Of a stretch of DNA of 64,000 nt, positions 1-8,600 are shown piece by piece. This DNA is from Pseudoduganella rivuli (GTDB taxonomy: Bacteria > Pseudomonadota > Gammaproteobacteria > Burkholderiales > Burkholderiaceae_D): contig NZ_WKJJ01000008.1 of NCBI RefSeq assembly GCF_009674485.1, positions 248,001 to 312,000 on the forward strand. The letters run 5' to 3'. The notes under the pieces were generated by a model. The model was given only the letters and a program-made list of their open reading frames with translations, was not told where the DNA came from and made no database searches. The position numbers and the translations under genes were made by a program. Positions within the stretch are counted from its first letter, which is position 1, and every line of letters starts with the position of its first letter.

Positions 1-144
1 CAGCATGCACGGCAGCGCAAAGTACAGCACAAAGGTATTCATCCCTGGAATGGCCACCAGGGGCAGCATGCCGCGCCGCACGGCGATATAGCCGCACAGC
101 ACGAGCGCGAAAAAGGGAAAGGTGACGGCAAAAATGGCAAGCAT
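1..144 (-). CDS. AEC-family (auxin efflux carrier-like) permease, N-terminal fragment
   Basis: Only the first 48 codons lie in the window; the gene runs off the left edge. Reading leftward from the ATG at 144 the peptide starts MLAIFAVTFPFFALVLCGY, followed by RRGMLP and NTFVLYFALPCML. This pattern (hydrophobic first helix, short basic turn, then an N-x-F-x-x-Y-x-A-L-P motif) is typical of bacterial AEC-family transporters of the MdcF/auxin-efflux type, which export small organic acids through the inner membrane. No good ribosome binding site is visible, so the exact start is uncertain. The substrate cannot be inferred from this fragment. Confidence 0.7.
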   Translation of the reverse strand, partial: MLAIFAVTFPFFALVLCGYIAVRRGMLPLVAIPGMNTFVLYFALPCML

Positions 145-226
145 GGGTTGCCATTCTACCGGTGCCGCCGCCAGGCGGCATCAGCAGGGGGCGATACCCG
201 CCCCCTGCCGTCACTGTCAGGCACCG

Positions 227-973
227 TCAATATTTCACAGGCGGGTGCACGTCCTTGTTGGCCGGGTTGTCCGGGTGGTCCGTATTGCCGCTGGTCTTGT
301 CGGCTTTCGGCTGGCGTTTGCCATAGGTCTTGCCCGATGCGCTGGCGTCCGGGCTGGCCGCGCGGCCTGAACCCGTATTGCCCGGCGCCGCGGTGGCGCC
401 CATGGTGTCGGCGGCATTGGCCGACGTCCCCACCGGCGGCGGCGTGCCGGCGGTACGGGGGCTGACCCCATCCAGGCTGGCGCTCAGGGTTTCCACGTGG
501 CCCAGGTGTTTGGCGACGGTGGGCTCCAGCTTGGCCGCCAGCGCCTTCACGTCCGCATCTTTCGCTTCGGACTGCACTTTTTGCACATAAGCATGGGTCG
601 CTTTATGGTCGCTGATACCAGCCTGGGCCGCATATTCGCGGTCGAACGCATCACCGGACAGGCGCTGCAGTTTTTTCCCCATGGCCTTGTGTTTGGCGTC
701 GGGCTCGGTGGGCAGCACCACACCCTTGCTCTGCGCGACCGTCATCACTTCCCGCAAACCTTTGCTGTGGTCATCGATCATTTGCTGGGCAAATGCTTTG
801 ACTTCCGTGTTTTGCGACTTGTCCAGCGCAATCCGGCCGGCTTCAATTTCCGCGATATTGGCTTGCGCCAGTTGCTTCAACATGGCCTGGTCGGTTTTGG
901 CGAGCGATTGCGCCTGGACTCCGGCCGCGCTCATCAAGGCTGCAATGGCCAGCGCGATTTTCACTTGTTTCAT
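227..973 (-). CDS. Exported DUF4142 domain protein
   Basis: This 248-residue protein starts at the ATG at 973, preceded by a good AGGAGA ribosome binding site; a longer in-frame reading to 1051 lacks one. Residues 1-22 (MKQVKIALAIAALMSAAGVQAQ) form a signal peptide. Residues about 25-165 are a helical DUF4142 domain, ferritin-like in style, with the typical stretches 'ANIAEIEAGRIALDKS', 'AFAQQMIDDH' and 'HATHAYV'-type helices. The last 80 residues are a low-complexity tail rich in Ala, Thr, Gly and Pro that ends in a lysine- and asparagine-rich segment. The function of DUF4142 is not established; it is often found with envelope-stress genes. It is divergent from the ECF sigma operon, which may suggest shared control. 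Confidence 0.8.
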   Translation of the reverse strand: MKQVKIALAIAALMSAAGVQAQSLAKTDQAMLKQLAQANIAEIEAGRIALDKSQNTEVKAFAQQMIDDHSKGLREVMTVAQSKGVVLPTEPDAKHKAMGKKLQRLSGDAFDREYAAQAGISDHKATHAYVQKVQSEAKDADVKALAAKLEPTVAKHLGHVETLSASLDGVSPRTAGTPPPVGTSANAADTMGATAAPGNTGSGRAASPDASASGKTYGKRQPKADKTSGNTDHPDNPANKDVHPPVKY

Positions 974-1085
974 TACGGTTCTCCTCTGGATTGGAAGCGC
1001 CGCTTTCAGGATAGTTATTTTATGCTGCCAATGTACACGCGCGCCGGACATATCGGCCGCAGCTTTCGGGCAAGCAATGGCATAC

Positions 1086-1095
1086 TTGTATACAA
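1086..1095. promoter_or_regulatory. 10-bp palindrome upstream of the ECF sigma gene
   Basis: TTGTATACAA is a perfect palindrome 33 bases before the sigma-factor start, in the divergent gap shared with the DUF4142 gene. It could be an operator (several GntR-type regulators bind TGTATACA cores), but it is short and AT-rich, and no regulator gene is next to it. Low confidence. Confidence 0.3.
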
Positions 1096-1127
1096 ATGCG
1101 CTGCCCCCGCCTCAGGAAGGAACCGCC

Positions 1128-1592
1128 ATGCCCGACGACAGCAACAGCCTGGTAGCCTGCATCCCCCGCCTGCGCCGCTATGCGCGTGCACTGGTGGGCG
1201 ACAGGGCTGCCGCCGACGAACTGGTGCAAGACACCATGGAACGCGGCTGGCACCGGCTGTCGACGTGGCGACGCGGCAGCGATATGCGGCCCTGGCTGTT
1301 CAACATCCTGCATGGCTTGTATACAGAGCGGCAGCGCCACAGCCCTGCCGGCTCACCGTCACAGGAACGGCTGGACATGCGCGACATGCAGGCGGCCTTG
1401 CTGCAATTGCCGCCGGAGCAGCGCGAAGTGCTGTTGCTGGTGGCGCTGGAAGAGATGCGCTATGAAGAAGTCGCGGAAGTCTTGCAAATCCCGCTCGGCA
1501 CGGTGCTGTCGCGCCTGTCGCGGGCCCGTGAACGGTTGCGGCTGACGATGCTGGGGCAGGCGCCCGCCTCGCCGCTGAAGGTGGTCAAATGA
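1128..1592 (+). CDS. RNA polymerase sigma factor, ECF subfamily
   Basis: This 154-residue protein directs RNA polymerase to a small regulon. The start at 1128 follows an AGGAAGG ribosome binding site; the open frame extends upstream without one. Region 2 is at residues about 10-70 (RLRRYARALVGD, ADELVQDTMERGW, RPWLFNILHGLY). Region 4 is at about 90-145 (LQLPPEQREVLLLVALEEM, YEEVAEVLQIPLGTVLSRLS), with the expected helix-turn-helix. The length is normal for a minimal ECF factor. Its stop overlaps the start of the next gene, whose product looks like the cognate anti-sigma factor, so the two are translationally coupled. The signal that releases it is unknown. Confidence 0.93.
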   Translation: MPDDSNSLVACIPRLRRYARALVGDRAAADELVQDTMERGWHRLSTWRRGSDMRPWLFNILHGLYTERQRHSPAGSPSQERLDMRDMQAALLQLPPEQREVLLLVALEEMRYEEVAEVLQIPLGTVLSRLSRARERLRLTMLGQAPASPLKVVK

Positions 1593-2350
1593 TTCCCGTT
1601 ACGGAAGCGGAATTGCAGGCGTGGGTCGACGGCAAGCTGGAACAGGCGCGCCAGGCCGACATTGCCAGCTATGTGAAAAATAATCAGCAGGAAGGCGAAC
1701 GGCTACGCGCCTACCGCCAGCAAAACATCGCGCTGCGTGCACTGTATGGCCCAGTCCTCGATGAAACCATTCCCCGCTCGATGCTGCGCACCCGCAACCT
1801 GTCGCGCTGGCTGTGGCCGATGCGGCGCTATGCGGCCAGTGTGGCGCTGATGTTATCGAGCGCCGTGCTGGGCTGGATGGCCCATGCCTACCTGGCGGAA
1901 CAGCAGTTGATCGCCAGCGCGCCGGGACCGGCGCTGGCGGCACGCGCCCTGCAGGCGCATGCCGTCTCTCTGCCGGAAGTGCGCCATCCGGTCGAAGTGG
2001 GGGCGGATCAGCAGGAACATTTGACGGGCTGGCTGTCAAAGCGGATGAGCATGCCGCTGCAACCGCCCCGCCTTGCACAGCAAGGTTTCGACCTGGTGGG
2101 CGGACGTATCCTGCCAAGCGACACGGGGCCAGCCGCACAAATCATGTATGCGGATGCGGCCGGGCAGCGGCTGACGTTATATATTTCCACCGTCAAGGGT
2201 GACAGGCGCGACACGGCCTTCCGTTATGCGCAGGACGGGCAAGTCGGCGTCTATTACTGGATCGATGGCCAGTGGGGCTATGCGGTGTCCGGTGTTCTGG
2301 ACAAGAGCACCCTGGCCAGGGTGGCCAGGGCGGTCTACGAACAGCTGTAA
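1589..2350 (+). CDS. Membrane-bound anti-sigma factor
   Basis: This 253-residue protein overlaps the sigma gene by 4 bases (ATGA). Residues 1-65 are a cytosolic, zinc-finger-less anti-sigma-like head beginning MIPVTEAELQAWVDGKLEQ, a pattern common in ChrR-unrelated beta-proteobacterial anti-sigma factors. A single transmembrane helix lies at about residues 80-102 (RYAASVALMLSSAVLGWMAH). The rest is a periplasmic domain containing QGFDLVGGRILPS and YYWIDGQWGYAVSG. By position and architecture it should hold the upstream ECF sigma factor inactive at the inner membrane until an envelope signal is sensed. No cysteine pair for redox sensing is visible. Confidence 0.85.
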   Translation: MIPVTEAELQAWVDGKLEQARQADIASYVKNNQQEGERLRAYRQQNIALRALYGPVLDETIPRSMLRTRNLSRWLWPMRRYAASVALMLSSAVLGWMAHAYLAEQQLIASAPGPALAARALQAHAVSLPEVRHPVEVGADQQEHLTGWLSKRMSMPLQPPRLAQQGFDLVGGRILPSDTGPAAQIMYADAAGQRLTLYISTVKGDRRDTAFRYAQDGQVGVYYWIDGQWGYAVSGVLDKSTLARVARAVYEQL

Positions 2351-2362
2351 AGCTTGCCGAAC

Positions 2363-2860
2363 TTATTGGACGCCGCGGCGGCCCATGTCGGCCAGCCGCA
2401 TCTTCATGCCTTCGTTGGCGGCCGGACCTGCCGCAAACATGTAGTCTTCATCGTTGATGGCCAGGCCGGTACGCGCGTCGACCAGCACCTGGTCAGCCGG
2501 CTTGCCGGTTTCGCGGCTCACCACCAGCAGGCTGGCGCCTTCCGGAGCCAGGTGTTCGTTACCCCACGCGATGAAAGCCAGCAATACCGGTTTGAAGTCG
2601 CGGCCCGCTTTGGTCAGCACATATTCATAGCGTGGCGGACGGGTGCTGTACTGGCGCTTTTCCATCAAACCGCCTTCGACCAGGCCGGCCAAGCGGCGGG
2701 TCAGCATGTTCGGAGCGATCTTCAGGCTCTTTTCGAACTCGTCGAAACGGGTCAGCCCGTAAAACGCGTCGCGCAAGATCAGGATGCTCCACCACTCGCC
2801 CACTTTACCCAGGCTGCGGGCGATCGGGCATGGCATACGGCCAAAATCAGTATGTTTCAT
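2363..2860 (-). CDS. HxlR-family transcriptional regulator
   Basis: This 165-residue winged-helix regulator starts at the ATG at 2860 behind a strong AAGGAGG site. The HxlR signature is clear: CPIARSLGKVGEWWSILILR, DAFYGLTRFDEFEKSLKIAP, NMLTRRLAGLVEGGLMEKR and PPRYEYVLTKAGRDF. The Cys in the N-terminal CPIAR segment is the position used for redox or aldehyde sensing in some members of the family. A C-terminal extension of about 60 residues follows the DNA-binding domain. It is divergent from the orphan response regulator at 3050 and converges on the anti-sigma gene. Target genes are unknown. Confidence 0.9.
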   Translation of the reverse strand: MKHTDFGRMPCPIARSLGKVGEWWSILILRDAFYGLTRFDEFEKSLKIAPNMLTRRLAGLVEGGLMEKRQYSTRPPRYEYVLTKAGRDFKPVLLAFIAWGNEHLAPEGASLLVVSRETGKPADQVLVDARTGLAINDEDYMFAAGPAANEGMKMRLADMGRRGVQ

Positions 2861-2900
2861 TGCACTTCCTCCTTAGGGAACAATGGATTTCCACTTTCCA

Positions 2901-2910
2901 ACTTAGAAGT
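2901..2910. promoter_or_regulatory. Possible HxlR operator in the 2861-3049 divergent gap
   Basis: The gap is AT-rich and holds ACTT-AG-AAGT, a short dyad about 40 bases upstream of the hxlR-like start, with a further ACTT (2893) nearby. HxlR-type operators are often ACTT/AAGT dyads, so autoregulation is plausible. The match is short and proves nothing alone. Confidence 0.3.
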
Positions 2911-3049
2911 CATTATTTGCCAGCTAAAAAATTGCTGCTTTTGTAGGAAGTGACAATCCTTTTGCAAGCGGAGAAACCGGCAAATTTTTTTCAAAGGGAG
3001 GCATAATATGCAACACTGCTTCAATGCTTCGATGAGCCCCCAGTAGAAA

Positions 3050-3865
3050 ATGTACCTTTCCAGTGATGCCAACGTGCGCAAGATCCTCATCGTGGACGAT
3101 TCCGCGTTCGAGCAGCGCATGCTGGTGGACTTGCTCAGTGAAATGCCATACCGCGTCTCCGTCGCGTTCAATGGCTTGCAAGGTTACCAGTTGGCCCTGT
3201 CCCAGCAGCCCGACCTGATCCTGCTGGACGTGCGCATGCCCAGCATGGATGGCTACACCTGCTGCCGGTTATTAAAGGCCAATCCGGCCACGCATGACAT
3301 ACCCGTGATTTTCCTGTCTGGCGCCGACGCGGCGGAAGACCGCATCATGGGCTTGTCGATCGGCGGCGTGGACTTTGTCTCGAAACCCTTCACGCCGGGC
3401 GAACTGGCGGCACGCATCCACGTGCACCTGAACCTGATGCGGCGCGCGCCGAAAGACGCGGCGGAACAGCCGCCCGCGCCGGCGCTGCCGGCCAACCCGG
3501 ACGCCGTCCTCGTCAGCGCCGCCAAGCGCTTGATTGCCGATAACCTGGCGGCCTTGCCCAGCCTGTCTGAAATTGCCCGCAGCGTGGGCACTTACCGTGA
3601 AAAGCTGTCGCAACTGTTCCGCGAACAGACTGGCATGACGGTGTTTGCCTTTATCCGCGAAGAACGGATCCGCCGTGGCGTGCAACTGCTGCGCGAGACG
3701 GAAATCGATGTCCAGGACATTGCATTGCTGATCGGCTTCAATAACGCGGGCAACTTCGCCACGGCGTTCCGCGAACGCATGGGCGTCACACCCAGCGCTT
3801 ACCGCGCATCAGGCACAGCAAGCGGCGCCCCCGGTTCTCCGCCGGAAGAATCCGGCAAAAAGTGA
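3050..3865 (+). CDS. Response regulator with AraC-type DNA-binding output
   Basis: This 271-residue protein pairs a receiver domain (residues about 9-125) with a C-terminal AraC/XylS DNA-binding domain (about 160-255). The receiver has the acidic pocket in ILIVDDS, the phosphoacceptor Asp in DLILLDVRMP, the Ser/Thr position in IPVIFLSGAD and the Lys in FVSKPFTPGE. The output domain has the two helix-turn-helix units, ending in the classic DIALLIGFNNAGNFATAFRE-type signature followed by GVTPSAYR. No histidine kinase is adjacent, so it is an orphan. The ATG at 3050 has only a weak ribosome binding site. Receiver-AraC fusions are less common than OmpR or NarL types. Confidence 0.92.
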   Translation: MYLSSDANVRKILIVDDSAFEQRMLVDLLSEMPYRVSVAFNGLQGYQLALSQQPDLILLDVRMPSMDGYTCCRLLKANPATHDIPVIFLSGADAAEDRIMGLSIGGVDFVSKPFTPGELAARIHVHLNLMRRAPKDAAEQPPAPALPANPDAVLVSAAKRLIADNLAALPSLSEIARSVGTYREKLSQLFREQTGMTVFAFIREERIRRGVQLLRETEIDVQDIALLIGFNNAGNFATAFRERMGVTPSAYRASGTASGAPGSPPEESGKK

Positions 3866-3874
3866 GCTTGCCGG

Positions 3875-4429
3875 TCACGCCCGCATTTGCTTGCGCCACC
3901 AGCGCCACGACACCAGCGCGTTGACGAAGTAACCGGCATACAGCAGCGCCGTCAAATTCAAGCCGCGGCTGACATACAGCGGCACCGACACGGCATTGAC
4001 CAGCACCCACACCGGCCACGTTTCAACCCGCCGCGCCATCAGCAGCAATTGCGCGATGATGGAAAACGCCAGCACGGACGAGTCGATGAAGGGCGCATAC
4101 GCGTTGGTGTACTTGTGCAGCATCAGGCCGTACGCTGCCGCCCCTGCGATGCCGGCTGCCGCCATCCATGCCATCGTCCGCAGTTTGACGGACGTGATCG
4201 GCAATTCCTTGCCATGATCGCCGGCCGCCCATTCGCGCCAGCCGATCACGCAAGTCACGATAAAGAAGATTTGCAGCGCCACGTCGGCATACAGGTTGAC
4301 GCCGTAAAACAGCACGCTGAACAGCGCGCAGCCGACGATGCCCAGCCACCACGAGTGGATGCTGTTGCGGCCGGCCAGGATGATGGCCAGCGCCATGACG
4401 ATATTGGCGACGATTTCAAGCGGGCTCAT
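3875..4429 (-). CDS. pnuC: PnuC-type nicotinamide riboside transporter
   Basis: This 184-residue inner-membrane protein has about seven hydrophobic helices. The family signature for PnuC is present: SWWLGIVGCALFSVLFYGV, then NLYADVALQIFFIVTCVIGW followed by REW, and later YAPFIDSSVLAFSIIAQLL and WPVWVLVNAVSVPLYVSRG. These segments carry the conserved Trp, Asn and Gln residues that line the substrate path in PnuC proteins. The start at 4429 was chosen because it begins right before the first helix; longer readings add a non-hydrophobic, arginine-rich leader. PnuC proteins import nicotinamide riboside or a related vitamin; which one cannot be decided here, since no NadR or thiamine gene is adjacent. 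Confidence 0.85.
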   Translation of the reverse strand: MSPLEIVANIVMALAIILAGRNSIHSWWLGIVGCALFSVLFYGVNLYADVALQIFFIVTCVIGWREWAAGDHGKELPITSVKLRTMAWMAAAGIAGAAAYGLMLHKYTNAYAPFIDSSVLAFSIIAQLLLMARRVETWPVWVLVNAVSVPLYVSRGLNLTALLYAGYFVNALVSWRWWRKQMRA

Positions 4430-4548
4430 AGGCAAAATCCAGTGCAAGATTGTCCATTCTCGGTGACAACCCCGGCATTCCGCAACTGATACCGAACTGA
4501 CACTGCGCTGCCCTGTCGCCTCGCGCCGCGCACCGTGATACTGGCCGC

Positions 4549-5610
4549 ATGCCATTCACCGACACCGCCATGCAGCTCATCGACCACGACGCCATCGCGT
4601 CCCCGCCCTTCCCGCCCCACGGCGGCCGCCGCTTTACCGGCTGCCTGCCCATGAACCAGATCCTGCAAGTGGGCGATTTCCTGGTCTCGGCCAATGGCCT
4701 GTTTTTCGCGACACTGGCGGGTGACGGCACGTTCCGCGTGTACCGGGGCATCGATACGGACGAAGAGCAGGGTGTGCTGTGGTGCAGCCGCAAGGCGGGC
4801 GAACGGGGCCGCTACTTCGCGCTGGTGCAAAGCGATGGCAATTTCTGCATTTACCAGGGTTCCGACCTGGCCCACAATTGCGGCTGGCACTGGGGCACGC
4901 AAATGACGGCGCAGGGCCAGCAGTTTTATGCCGCCATGCAGGACGACGGCAATTTCTCGATCCGCGCCGGCACCGGGCCCGATGACAGCCGCGGCGTGGT
5001 ATGGGCCACCAGCGTCACCGACCATGTGCTCAGCATCGAGGAAGTGCTGCACATCGAATATGACTTTGCCAATGCCTGCGTATTGCGCACCAGTCCCGCC
5101 AGCCAGTACAGCGAAGTGGTCACCAACCACACCGCCACGCCCAGCGCGCACACGCTGGCCGGCGCCATTGCCATCACTGAAACGTCATCATGGACCAACA
5201 CCCCGGCCGCCACCCTGGGGCCGGATGTCGAATACCGGCACGGCGTGCCGGGCGTGTCCGGCGACGACTTCATCCTGTCCGACGAACCCGTCGATTACGT
5301 GGCCAATTGCGCCGTGACACGCCAGACTGCCTGGGCGTTCGACACCCCGTACAACGTGCCGCCGCACGCATCGATGCGCGCCGCCATTGCACTGACCTAT
5401 TCCACCGTCTCCGTTCCCTATGTGCTGGTGGGCCAGTTGCGCTTCGAATCCGGCGCCCGCGTGGTGGGGGCGATCCAGGGCAACTACCTGGGCACCAATG
5501 CGCACAGCCTGACGGCCAGCTTTACGCCGCACGATCCGTCGCCCAACATGGGCAAGCGCATCCTGCGGCCGCTGCGACCGTTGTCAGGAATGGTCGCTTA
5601 TCAGCGGTAA
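4549..5610 (+). CDS. Bulb-type lectin domain protein with possible aerolysin-like tail
   Basis: This 353-residue protein has no signal peptide. Residues about 35-155 contain three repeats of the bulb-type (monocot mannose-binding) lectin motif QxDxNxVxY, read as LAGDGTFRVYRG, VQSDGNFCIYQG and MQDDGNFSIRAG; the second and third keep Gln, Asp, Asn and the aromatic or basic end. Residues about 170-353 are Ser/Thr-rich, with VVTNHTATPSAHTLAGAIAI, TETSSWTNTP, YNVPPHASMRAAIAL and VPYVLVGQLRFESG. The Ser/Thr-rich stretch followed by 'VPPHA...VPYVLVG' resembles the pore-forming module of aerolysin/natterin proteins, but this is inference from pattern. There is no convincing ribosome binding site at 4549 or at the internal ATG at 4651. 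Confidence 0.6.
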   Translation: MPFTDTAMQLIDHDAIASPPFPPHGGRRFTGCLPMNQILQVGDFLVSANGLFFATLAGDGTFRVYRGIDTDEEQGVLWCSRKAGERGRYFALVQSDGNFCIYQGSDLAHNCGWHWGTQMTAQGQQFYAAMQDDGNFSIRAGTGPDDSRGVVWATSVTDHVLSIEEVLHIEYDFANACVLRTSPASQYSEVVTNHTATPSAHTLAGAIAITETSSWTNTPAATLGPDVEYRHGVPGVSGDDFILSDEPVDYVANCAVTRQTAWAFDTPYNVPPHASMRAAIALTYSTVSVPYVLVGQLRFESGARVVGAIQGNYLGTNAHSLTASFTPHDPSPNMGKRILRPLRPLSGMVAYQR

Positions 5611-5671
5611 TTAGCGGTAAGCGGCGTGCAAAGCTCCCCGGGCTCACTGGCAATGCTATAGTGCCTGAGCC

Positions 5672-8600
5672 ATGAATCTGGACGCCTCAAAAGTTAACAA
5701 CAATGAAACGCCGCTGCCGCAAGACGGCCGCGTGCTGCTGGATGCCACCTTGCTGAAACGGTTGCGCAAAGCGCGCGGCCTGAGCCAGGAGGCGCTGGCC
5801 GACTTGTGTTTCCAGAACCAGTTGTGCGTGTCGATCGCGTCCATCAAACGCGCGGAAACCGGCAAAATCGTGTTGTACCGCACGGCGCGCCATTTGGCGC
5901 AAGTGTTTGACGTGGAGCTGGACCAGTTGATGGCGGCGGCATCGCCGGCCACCGCGGCGGGCGATGCCGTCGCCGCCATGCCACTGCCGCCGGCGGCGCC
6001 CGCGGCGGGGCGCCACAGCCATGCGGCCGGCGGTTTCGCGGTTCCCGCGCCAGACTTGCCGCTGTTCCCACCCCACGCCGCCGTGCACGGCGCCCAGCCC
6101 ATCCCGCCCGGCGTGCCGGCGCTGTATGACCTGCACTATGACGACGTGGTGCGCTATGTCGTCATGCTGCACGCGGAACTGACCATGCCGCCGGGCGCCG
6201 ACAGCGCGGCGGTGCGCGACATTGCCGCCATCGTCCAGCAATTCGGCGGCAAGGTCACCGGTGTCGACGGTTGCACCGTATCGGCAGCCTTCGGGCTGCC
6301 GCAGGCGTACCGCAGCGATGCGGAGCGCTGCATGCGCTGCGCGATTGAATTGAACCGCCATTTGCTGACGCACGGCGGGCGCGCGATGGCCATGCGCCTG
6401 GCGCGCTGGGAATCGGGCGCCGCCACCGGCAACGCGCCGGACTTGCGCCAGCCGCCCCGCCCCGCCGCTTCCGTGCTGCCGTTCCGCCTGCCCCTGCATG
6501 TGGAGCGCAAGCTGCTGCCGCTGCTGGACCACCGTTTCCTGTTTTCCGATGACGGGGCGCGCGACAGCGGCTACCTGCTGTTCAGCAAACCGGCCGCCAG
6601 CGACGCCAGCCAGTTGCCGCCGCTGATCGGCCGCTACGCGGAAACGCGCCAGTTCAAGGCCGTGGCCGAAGGCGTGCTGGAAAGCCAGGCCGGTCACATC
6701 CTGTACGTGCGCGCGGTGGCGGGTGTCGGCAAGAGCCGGCTGGCCCAGGAATTCATCGATATCGCGCGCGCCGCCGGCATGCGCTGCCATATGGCCGAAG
6801 TGCTCGATACGGGCGTCGTGCACGCAGAACACGCGGGCGCCGACCATGGCTGGCGCGCGCCGCTGGAACAACTGGCGCGCAGCCTGCTGGGCCTCGGGGT
6901 GCAACCGGCGCACGGCGATTCGCCGCTGATTGCCGACCTGGTGGCGCGCCTGTACCTGCCGCCGGAAACCGCGCTGTTCTACCACGTGCTGGCCGGCGTG
7001 CGGCTCGATGCGGAACAGCACGCGCTGTATGCCGCCATGAGCCAGGACGTGCGCGACCAGGGCTGGACGCGCGCACTGCAAATGCTGGTGCTGCGCCTGG
7101 CCATGACGGAACCGCAACTGATCGCGCTGGAAGACGTGCACTGGGGCGACCCATACCTGTTCGATGCGCTGGGCCCGCTGCTGGCGCTGTCGCATGAGGC
7201 GCCTGTGCTGTGGGTAATCACGTCGCGCGTGGAAAACGATCCGCTGGAAAGCGCGCTGCGCCAGCAGATGGCGGACCTGGGCCTGACTGTGTTCGACCTG
7301 GCGCCCATGCCGGCGCGCGAAGCGATGGCGCTGGCCGACCAGTTCACGGACGTCGATCCGGCCTACCGCGCCCGCTGCGTCGAGCGCGCGCAGGGCAATC
7401 CGCTGTTCCTGACACAATTGCTGGCCAGCCCCGGCCAGCAATTGCCGGACAGCCTGAAACATTTGATCCAGGCGCGCCTGGACGGCATGCCGGCCCAGCA
7501 CCGCCAGGCGCTGCGCATGGCGTCCGTGCTGGGTCCCCGCTTCGAGCTGGACTTGCTGCGCGATGCGCTGGGCGACGGTGGCTACGTGCCGCAGGCGGCG
7601 GGCCGCGACAGCCTGTTGCGCAAGACGGCCGACAATGGCTGCAGCTTCGTGCACGACCTCGTCATGCACTGCATTTACGACACCATCGATCCGCAGCAAT
7701 TGCGCCAGCTGCACGCGGTGGCGGCGCTGGCGTGGCGGCAGCGCGATGCGGCGCAGTGCGCGCACCACCTGTACCGCGCCAACGATCCCGGTGCGCTCGA
7801 CATGATGCTGCAGGCGATCCGCGAGCGGCTCGAGCGGCACCAGTTCGAAGCGGCGCTGGACCTGGCATCGTCATGCAACGCCTATGATTCCACCAGTTTT
7901 TCCAGTTTTACGCTGGCGCTGCTGCGCGCCCACGCCAGCACCGGCATGGGCCACATGGGTAATGCACGCCAGTATTACCAGCACGCGATCATGCTGTCCG
8001 GGCGGCCGCAGGAAAAGATCGACGCGGTGATCGGCCTGGCGGGCGTGCTGAACATCCTGGAAGAGCTGGAAGAGGAAGAGCGGCTGCTCGATGAAACCGT
8101 GCCGCTGGCGCTGTCGGTGGGCGCGGAAGCGGCGCTGGGCAAGCTGCTGTACCTGAAAGGCAATATCTACTTCCCGCGCGGGAATTACACGGAATGCCGC
8201 CGCTATCACGAAGACGCGGCGCGCTATGCGGAAGCGGCCGACATGAGCGAAACCCAGGCCCGCGCCCTGTCCGGCGTGGGCGATTCGTATTATGCGCAGG
8301 GCCGCATGCGCAAGGCGTTCGACCTGTTCAGCCAGTGCCTGGCCATGTGCGAACGGCACCGCTACGTGCACATCGAAGCGTCGAATCGCGCGGCGCTGGG
8401 CTCGACCCGCATTTACCTGGGCGATACGGAAGGCGCCGTCAGCGACGCGCTGGCATCGGCCACGCTGGCGCACAAGGTCGGCAACCGCCGCGCTGAAACG
8501 TTTTCCCGCATGACGGCCGGCTGGGCGCTGGTGGCCGATGGCGCGCTGGATGCGGCCACGGAGCAGGTCGAACTGGGCCTGGAACTGGCGCGCACGCTGG

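Noticed and set aside
5687..7840. 717-residue open frame on the minus strand
   Set aside because: It is the antisense of the Xre-ATPase-TPR gene, is rich in Arg, His and Gln, shows no domain motif and has no ribosome binding site. High GC at third positions of the real gene keeps the reverse frame open.
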